A stretch of 64,000 nt of DNA from Cryptomeria japonica (Eukaryota; Streptophyta; Pinopsida; Cupressales; Cupressaceae), in NCBI RefSeq assembly GCF_030272615.1, contig NC_081406.1, positions 170,190,861 through 170,254,860 of the forward strand. Direction: 5' to 3'. Below the pieces are notes generated by a model. It did not search any database, was not told where the DNA came from, and was given only the letters and a program-made list of their open reading frames with translations. Shown in pieces: positions 57,000 to 64,000 of the stretch; within the stretch, counting starts at the first letter, position 1, and each line of letters begins with the position of its first letter. Both the position numbers and the translations under genes were made by a program.

Positions 57000-58310
57000 A
57001 ACTTAGGTAGATAAAATTATTATGTAAATGACGCAAAATGCAAAAATGGGTCCTAGCCACTAGGCCATGCTAGGTACCCATGTACAAATGATCTCTTACA
57101 AATGGAGAAAAGGAGAATAAAAACTCAAGATAAAAACACTCCCCAAAAGAGAGAATGCAAATGAAGATCATATACAAGTGATGAGATGAGTGATGTACGG
57201 GGGTCTCATTAATACCCCCCAAGAAATACATTCATCACAAAGATACAATAGATAGCTCCCTATAAGAGGGAAAGAGAGACTAAGAAGCCCCCCTACAATG
57301 AATAATATCTTGCAAAAATGGTAAGCATCTAAAGGAAAAGCATGATCCATTGCTTACTAACAACTCGTCTCCATTTAGAAACAACAAAACCAAGTACAAA
57401 TTCAGGATGCTTCCCATTCAAAATATGAATTGAAAAATGGAAGCATTAAGAAGAATGATGTTGTGTCTAAAAAACTACTCATGTGTATTCTTGTCCTAGA
57501 AAGATAATGGTTCCACAATCCAATCAAGTACATGGCCAATCAATGGACAAAGTGTACAATCACCTTTTTCTTAAATATAGACAAGGTGAGTGATATGATT
57601 AAATGAGATATTAAAATATGTCTTAATCCTATAAATTGAAACAACTAACTCAAACGATATCAAATGACCTAGGACACAAGAAGTAAATAAGATAAGATCC
57701 CATTGACAACTAAGATTTCTAGAAAGACACCTAAGACCTAAGTTAACTTAACATGTGAATAGGACCCCACTAAGGAATTTAGTTAGGTACAAGACCTTAT
57801 TCACACCAACAATATGCAACTATGAGTGTTTTTTATTGAAAAATAATCTTGTTACACATTTTTAAAAATGGAGGCAATGTGGATGAATCTAATGTCAATC
57901 ATAGTGATACTCATCATGCAAAAATAAAATCATGAATATTTATATAGTTCACTAGATCAAAGAATCCTTTGCATGTTATCTTGAAGCACATGATTTCGAC
58001 TAATTAGGCACTCGTATTGATTATAGATTCATATTGATCTTTAAAAGCATTTGATCTAGGTCCATAGACCTTTTCTTGATACCGTATTCCAATTTCCTCC
58101 TTTGGGTTCAAAATTGTAAATGTGGTTTTTACACAAGTCAAATCTATACATGTAAAATTGACTTGCTTCTTCAAAATTTTAATTTTAATATAATGAGTAA
58201 GGTTACTTATCTCCAACCAATCATTATTATTCATTTGTCAAATCAAACAAGTGGCAATCACTAAATACTCTTTAGGAAAGTTTTATAAATAGTCATTCTT
58301 ATTCTGATTG
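57000..58310. other. Copia-like flanking sequence with a second diverged LTR
   Basis: 57690-57800 resembles 56860-56980 (shared blocks: CTAGAAAGACACCTA, TGTGAATA, AGTTAGGTAC/TTAGGTACTAG, AAGACCTT), which suggests a second, older LTR of the same family. 57000-57600 between them has no preserved reading frame. The rest is AT-rich. Confidence 0.4.
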
Positions 58311-58316
58311 CACTCA

Positions 58317-58400
58317 TTCATCCTAATAGTGAATTAGAGAGGGTGATCCAAAATGTTGATGCAAAAAATAGCACACAATCATATCCAAAACTATTAATCA
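58317..58400 (+). repeat. Diverged copy of the hammerhead-like repeat (copy C)
   Basis: GGTGATCCAAAATGTTGATG followed by CAAAAAATAGCACACAATCA aligns with arm A (GAATTGAAACGTTGATGCAAAAAAGATACACACAGTCA). The GAAAC box reads AAAAT here, so it is degenerate. Confidence 0.6.
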
Positions 58401-58409
58401 TAATGTTGT

Positions 58410-58832
58410 TCCGGATCGATTCCGATTCTAGTTGCAGATTTTTCCAATTAAGAGCTTCTCTAGAAATGAATTATGAAAATTAATGTATTGGATATTATAA
58501 TAAATTAAAATATAAAAAGAATGATATAACGATACAATTGCAAAAATTACAATAATAGACAATCATAACCAAAACCTAAACCCTAAATTAAATACTGCTA
58601 CAATAATTACCACAATAGAAAACCATAATTATAACAACAACAAAAACAAAGTTATGAAACACCACTTCGGTTACAAGTCCCTGTTAAAACCAGTCATGGT
58701 TGCTCTAACCTTCCTTGCATCTCAAAACAATCTAACACGCTTAATTTACAATGAAATATTTACAAGTTAAAAAAAGTTCTCCCATTTTCACCAAAATCAA
58801 TACTGCTCAGGCATGTTTGTACAAACACACAA
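58410..58832. other. 3' flank of the DGAT3-like gene
   Basis: AT-rich; the right part would be the 3' UTR of the minus-strand gene (58832 leftward). No strong polyadenylation signal stands out. Confidence 0.35.
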
Positions 58833-59917
58833 TCAAACACAAACAACATCCTTGCTTAAAAACTCATCCTCCTCCTGTTTCACCCCAAAATGGTGATCCA
58901 GAACAAAACCAACATCTGCAATCCCAACACCCATATGCAATTCTTGACAGAAATCACCCTGCAATCTCACATTGGGTGCATTTCTGCACTTCCCCATACA
59001 TTTGCAGCCCACAGCCTTTACCCCACATCCCATTCCAGACACATTTATTCTCTCCTCAAAAGCAGCCAGCAATTGCTCGGACCCCAATTTCTTGCACTTC
59101 CCTCCCATGCAAACCTCCACTCCCCTCATCCTCACCCCTTTTTCACCCTCTGCAAATTCCCCATGCAACCCTTCTATCTTTGAACCGTTTTCCTCCATTG
59201 AAATGACAGTAATGGCGTCTCCTGTTATCTGGGGTGGCTCATGAATCCTAGTCATCGACGCCATGGCAGGCTGAGTCATGCAAAGTTGTGCCACGTCGAC
59301 CACCTCATATTCACAGGAGGTTGAATCACATGATGAGGATTCATCTTCACACTTGTTCTGCACCTTCTTTTGAGCTTTGATGGTCTTTTTCTTCGCTTTC
59401 ATTGCTTTTTTCCTCTCCTTGTACTCTGCCTTCTCTTGTTCCAATTGAGTCATTAGAACATGCAGAGCATCCTGAATCACAACAGTAGGCAATCAATAGC
59501 TAATCAAACCCTAAATTAACTTGAAAAAGAACAAAACAAGAAATGATAATGTCCAATTACAGAGAAATTTTGGCCTCTGACTTCCTGTAGGAGGGATTTA
59601 TCTGCATCCTGGGAAAAGGTAACAGACATGAGCAGTAGATTCTTGGAAACTGATTTCAGCAGTTTCATCCTTCTTTTATCTGTTAAACCATCATGAAGAT
59701 CTGAGAGATTCTTTAGATTTTGCTTTTCTAATTTATTTGTCTTCCCACAGTAAACTTTCACTGCTCCTGCATGATACTGCTTATGACTTGGGTCATTAAA
59801 AGCAAAATTCATGCAACCCATTTTGCATCTGGGATTACTGATGCTTCCCATTTCCTTATTTCCAAACATGGGACAGCTAGTCATTGCTCCTCTGCTTGCA
59901 CCCAGTGCAGACTCCAT
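58833..59917 (-). CDS. DGAT3: Soluble diacylglycerol acyltransferase DGAT3-like, with [2Fe-2S] thioredoxin-like domain (two coding exons)
   Basis: Coding exon 1 is 59917-59561 (119 codons), the intron 59560-59472 (89 bp, GTAATT...TTCAG, phase 0), and exon 2 59471-58833 (212 codons plus stop): 331 residues, close to known DGAT3 proteins. The N-terminus is Met/Cys-rich. Residues 124-157 (LMTQLEQEKAEYKERKKAMK...) form a basic coiled coil. An acidic Ser/Cys-rich linker leads to VEVCMGGKCKKLGSEQLL and VGCKCMGKCRNAPNVRL, whose cysteines C240-X4-C245-X31-C277-X3-C281 fit the [2Fe-2S] thioredoxin-like ferredoxin fold that defines DGAT3. DGAT3 is a cytosolic enzyme linked to triacylglycerol formation from acyl-CoA and diacylglycerol. 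A splice acceptor just before the ATG (AG at 59930-59929) suggests a further 5' exon. The frame is intact. Confidence 0.8.
59472..59560 (-). other. Intron of the DGAT3-like gene
   Basis: 89 bp, GTAATT donor and GTGATTCAG acceptor, phase 0, at the position equivalent to the intron of the 51313-51930 gene. Confidence 0.8.
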
Positions 59918-59928
59918 GGGCAAGGTGC

Positions 59929-60299
59929 CTGAAAGTATGAAATCATAAGGATAAAATAAAGGAAACAGTATACATCACGCAATAACTGAAATCAAGGAGT
60001 AGGTGCCAGATGAAAGTAACCCAAAGAGAAAAACTTCATGGACAATAACGGGCAACTTCTTAAAACCTTACACGTATAATTTGTCAATTGATCAAAGTTG
60101 GGAGGTCACAATAGTAGGGACCTCAACAATTCAATTCAGGTACCAAAATTTCAAAGAATTCATCATTACACCACGTACAATACACAGTTGATAATTACGG
60201 ATCTTATTAAGTAAATTTCTACAAGACATTCAAACTAATGCCAGGTTGCATCAATTTATGTTACTAAAAGGAATGATAAATGAGGCAACATAGACAACT
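59929..60299. other. 5' region of the DGAT3-like gene
   Basis: Just upstream of the coding start the minus strand reads TTTCATACTTTCAG, then GCACC, a good 3' splice site, so 59930-~60300 probably holds an intron and a 5' non-coding or short coding exon. Its donor could not be placed. Confidence 0.4.
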
Positions 60300-60320
60300 A
60301 CCCAATTTTATGTTCTTAGC

Positions 60321-60400
60321 TGTCTAATGGATGGATCTTGAAGTGTGATCTGCAATGTTGATACATAAATTTATATACAATCTAAAATCTAATTCAAAAG
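60321..60400 (+). repeat. Diverged copy of the hammerhead-like repeat (copy D)
   Basis: TAATGGATGGATCTTGAAGTG then TGATCTGCAATGTTGATAC parallels arm A (TTGATGATGGATCTGAAAGTG then GAATTGAAACGTTGATGC). It has the same orientation as copy C, so direct copies flank the DGAT3-like gene. Confidence 0.6.
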
Positions 60401-60424
60401 CTGTACAACTCAAAATCATGAATT

Positions 60425-60610
60425 GTTCAACAACAAAATCTGAAAATTTGATATCTTCAACAGATCAATTTGTATAGAACAAAATCTGAAAATCTGATAT
60501 CTTCAACAGAACAATTTGTATAGAACAAAACCTGTATGAACATGAAAAATTCATAGAACAAAGTCTGTATGAATATGAACAATTTGTATAGTCTGTATGA
60601 TTGAGAGCTA
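60425..60610. repeat. Minisatellite, ~57-bp unit
   Basis: ACAAAATCTGAAAATTTGATATCTTCAACAGA...CAATTTGTATAGA recurs at 60478-60525, followed by shortened copies (ACAAAACCTGTATGAA, ACAAAGTCTGTATGAA). Confidence 0.8.
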
Positions 60611-60614
60611 GGGG

Positions 60615-63365
60615 CAAGCAAACACAGAGCATGCTACTATTGGTGGAATGGCTCCTAATTCTTTGACTTCCATCACAATAAGTTAGGAATATGTTAGAAT
60701 ATACTCCTAGAGTTTTGCCATTTATGTTGTCATATTCTTCGCATATCCTATGGACTATGGAGTATAGGATTTCATTCTTTATTTTACAATATCATATCAA
60801 TTTGTTGGCGAGCACTTGGTGATACCTTACGGATGAGTGGGACCTTCATTGCATTAGCATATCACAGTCTCCACTGCTGTAATTAATATGTTTCAATGGA
60901 CATGAAATAATTATTTAAATTTCATTTTACCATTCAGTTATTGAAATTTACATATCCATATTTTTTTTCAGTATTTCGATAAATATATATGATTACATAT
61001 AATACAATCTTGTATAAAGTTAGAGTTATTTTCTTAATTTTTTGTATCTATTCACTTCATACACACACCCCTACTCACACAAATCTTCATATAGTTAACC
61101 CTACTTTATCCATTTATACATACATTGGTATACAATTGTCTAAACCACTTATTTATCACACCTATCTATGCACCTATCATCATTTAGTCATGTGCCCTCT
61201 AGAGTAACTCTCCCATTATTGGATAAGTCCACATCATAGAGGTGTCTTAGTTTTGAACTCTTTCGCTTCCAATGAAAAATGTAAAATTCAAATTTGGTCA
61301 ATTGGACCCTTTCACCCTTCTACCTCGAGACAACTAAATACTGATTGACACAACTTGACGGTATGCGCTAGTATTTAAGGACACTCAATAATTTCATTTT
61401 AATTATAAGGTATTCAGTAATTTCATTTTAACTATAAGGTATTCATCTCCTAATCAAGTATTCTAGAACATTGAAATAGTTAAAAGCAACGCATAAGGGA
61501 GTAAAGAATTTGAATGTTTAAACACTTTTATATTGTATTCAATACTGTTTAACCTTTGGGTGCAAATCGAAGAGAATGTGTCACTACATGTGACTATTTG
61601 ATAATCATCAAGATATTTTTAAATAATACAACATCTAGGTAGATATTTAGTAAGACTACAATAGAAGGTCAGACATAGGAGAAATTGTAGAGTATAACAT
61701 GATTGATTGCTTGGGTGAGTCCAAATCCAAATCTCAAGTACATATCCATGACTACAAATTTGTCTTAGAGATGTGAACTTCTTGTCAAATAGAGCATATA
61801 TATCTAGCACAAACTTCTAGGAATCTCGCTAATAACAAAGCAGTATTTTTAGGTATGATATCAAATAGATTCTATAATCTCATCTTTTTGGTTATCATTC
61901 TTCAATTATTGAGCCAAATATCATCACCCCTCTTATTCAATTTCTAAAGTACAATATCAATTTACCATTCTTAACCATTTTAGTTAATCTACATTGATTG
62001 TGCTTATTTGATTATATTTATTAAATTAACCTAAGTTTTTAACCCTAAAGTATAGTTTATTTCCTTTTCATTTTGATGAACTTAGCCTATCATACATATG
62101 CCAACCTTATTTTAGAGTTTTACATTACAACCCTTGGGTTTTTAGATCTACATTTCCTAAGATTGCATCCTCTTTTTGCATCTTTATGCTTCATTCTTAT
62201 ATCTTTTTATATTAGGGTTATAATTGTTTAATAGTTTTTTAATCCACCTTTGGTTACCACAAGGTGAGTGCATGGAAATGGAGGACTAAAAGGGAGTCTT
62301 AAGTGCCCACTTTTTTTATTTTCAAAATAAGGAAAAACTGACATCGGATGAGAAATTAAGATAATTACCCTCATAATCAAGAAACACAACAAGAACAAGA
62401 GTAGTAACACGTTTTGAATCAATTTTTTAAACTTCTATTTTTTTTTCAAAATGGTAGAGATTGAGGGATTCAAATATATAGGCCACATAAAGCGTTCTCA
62501 TTTTAAAAAATAGCTTAGTGTCTCAAGCGGTCCCCCTAAAATTTTAATATTTTTTTAGTATTTAAAAAATTGTTACGTTAAAAAAATAGCTAACACCATG
62601 TAATTTATGCTCAATTTTTTTAGTAATTTTTAATGAATATATGATTTTTTATTGATTTCCAAAGTAGACATATTGAAAAATAAAAAAATTGAGTGTTAGA
62701 CTCGTTAATTTTTTTCAATATTAATCGATTCTTTTTTAAGTGTATTTAATATACTCTAGTTTGTAAAAATGTAATTTTTTTCAAGTTTCGGTGGACAGGT
62801 AAAAGATGAAACCAAAAATACCATACTTATTTTTTCAAATTTCGATGAAAAGATAAAAGTGAAACCAAAAATGCCATAATTAGGTTTCTAACAAAAAATG
62901 GACACACTAGCAAAGAAATTAAAGATCAAAATCCTAACATATTTGAAACATGGGAAAAATTGCAATGTGGTTAAAAAGATAAGAGAGAGCTCAACATTAT
63001 TGTAATATTTTTTTTAACTCCACATTGAAAGACATGCAAACTTGATGGAGGCCAGGCTCAAGATTTAATATTTTTTTTAAATTTGCAAAAAACACACCTT
63101 TGGGCACTGACATGTAAGTTCAATCCTTTAGATTGGATTCCCAAGGCAAATCCAACCCCAAGGGTTGGAAATACCTAAAGAAGATAGAAACGCGAGTGCT
63201 CTATAACATGCTCACGTTAAAGCATACTCATGTTATAACATGCAATTTTCATTATAGTATGCTCACATTATTGCATTCTAATCTTATCACATTTATAAGA
63301 AGAGAAAATAAAACCAAGAGGGAGGGAGAGATAAAGAGGAATGTTTAGAGAGAAAGAGTGATATA
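60615..63365. other. AT-rich intergenic stretch with short tandem duplications
   Basis: No supported gene. Small duplications: a ~31-bp unit (ATTTCATTTTAATTATAAGGTATTC) twice at 61390-61445, and a ~52-bp unit (TTTCGATGAAAAGATAAAAGTGAAACCAAAAATGCC) twice at 62785-62880. Open frames here (60989-61207, 61619-61810, 62228-62422) lack domain signatures. Confidence 0.45.
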
Positions 63366-64000
63366 TAGATTATATATATATATAAAGATGGAGAGAGAGG
63401 GAGAGATAGAGAAATAGATAAAGGGATATATCTCTCCCTCTCTCCCCCTCTCTCTCTCCCTCTCTCTATTACTTGTTTGCATCAGCGTATTTCCCTCTCT
63501 CTTTCCCCCACTTTATCTATATCCCTATATATCTTTCTCTCTCTCTTTATATCTTATTATCAATTTCTCTCCCTACCTCTATCTATCTATCCCTCTATAT
63601 CTCTTTATATCTCCCTATGTCTACATCTCTCCTTCTCTCCCTCTCCTTTTTGTCTCTCCCTCTTTATCCACTAAGGTATCTCTCTTCCCCTCTTCTCTCT
63701 CTATCCTCATATCTCTATTATTGTCTCACCCTCTATATCCTCTTTATCTCCCCCTCCCCCTCTCCCTCTTCATATTCATGTCTATATACCTTTATCTCTT
63801 CCTCTTTATGTCTCCCTCTCTCTATTCCTACCTCCCTAGATCTTCATCTGCCTTTATCTCTCCCTCTCCCTCTCCCTCTTTGTTTCCCTCTCTCTTCCTT
63901 TCTATCTTAAATACCAAACCTCCTCACCCTTTCCCTCATTTGAAACCTCTATATCCATAACTCTATTTGCCTCTCTATCTCCCCTTATCTCTATCCATTT
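63366..64000. repeat. Polypurine/polypyrimidine microsatellite (GA then TCTCCC/TATCTC)n
   Basis: GAGAGA-rich to about 63420, then over 550 bp of TCTCCC, CTCTATC and CTTTATC repeats to the window edge. Ser-Leu-Pro-rich open frames across it are artefacts. It continues beyond the window. Confidence 0.9.

Noticed and set aside
58751-59244. Three plus-strand frames of 90-151 codons opposite the DGAT3-like exon 2
   Set aside because: They are antisense shadows of a well-supported coding exon.
63473-63960. 145-codon Ser/Leu/Pro-rich open frame
   Set aside because: It arises from the TCTCCC/TATCTC microsatellite, has no start context, and overlapping frames look the same.

Overview
This is a nuclear window from a seed plant, most likely a gymnosperm (a conifer or relative). 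The evidence is its AT-rich, gene-sparse landscape of old retroelements nested inside one another, with only three plant host genes in 64 kb, all lying right of 44.8 kb. The assignment to a conifer is inference. No organelle, bacterial, tRNA or rRNA signature was seen.

Left part (1-21.4 kb). Decayed repeats: a LINE reverse-transcriptase relic (0.7-0.95 kb), a GC-rich DNA-transposon-like patch with tandem repeats (1.8-2.6 kb), several LTR-like segments (6.0-7.0, 9.7-10.4, 10.7-11.3 kb), a PIF1/Helitron-type helicase relic (11.3-11.7 kb), a LINE interrupted by a 1.3-kb terminal-inverted-repeat element (12.4-15.2 kb), and a longer LINE interrupted by a copia-type LTR (15.9-21.4 kb). At 7.1-9.5 kb lies an ORF1-only LINE-like element with a related, 5'-truncated copy inserted inside it in reverse, flanked by a target-site duplication.

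Central nest (21.9-43.7 kb). The flanking 18-bp direct repeat TATCACAAATCATAATTT (21895-21912 and 43691-43708) suggests that one minus-strand LINE ('LINE-3') occupies 21913-43690 and was split by later arrivals: (a) a complete ORF1-only element (22142-24003) with its own perfect 14-bp duplication; (b) a coding relic of unknown family (24.0-24.85 kb); (c) a 10.2-kb insertion bounded by microsatellites and by ~350-bp inverted arms that carry a hammerhead-ribozyme-like core, which itself holds a nearly full-length LINE ('LINE-2', 27339-34158) with a 10-bp duplication; (d) an LTR-like insertion at 38.6-39.3 kb.

Right part (43.7-64 kb). Host genes: a thylakoid soluble phosphoprotein (TSP9-like, 44880-45164, minus), and two related genes in convergent orientation. 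One is a complete soluble DGAT3-like acyltransferase with a [2Fe-2S] thioredoxin-like C-terminus (58833-59917, minus, two coding exons). The other is a short paralogue (51313-51930, plus) that shares the intron position and phase but lacks the iron-sulfur domain. Between and around them are a MITE, minisatellites, a Ty3/gypsy RNase H-integrase relic (55.2-56.66 kb), copia-like LTRs, and a pyrimidine-rich microsatellite that runs off the right edge.

Most notable are the retroposed ORF1-only LINE-like family (three copies, two with target-site duplications), the inverted-repeat element with the hammerhead-like motif, and the truncated DGAT3 paralogue.
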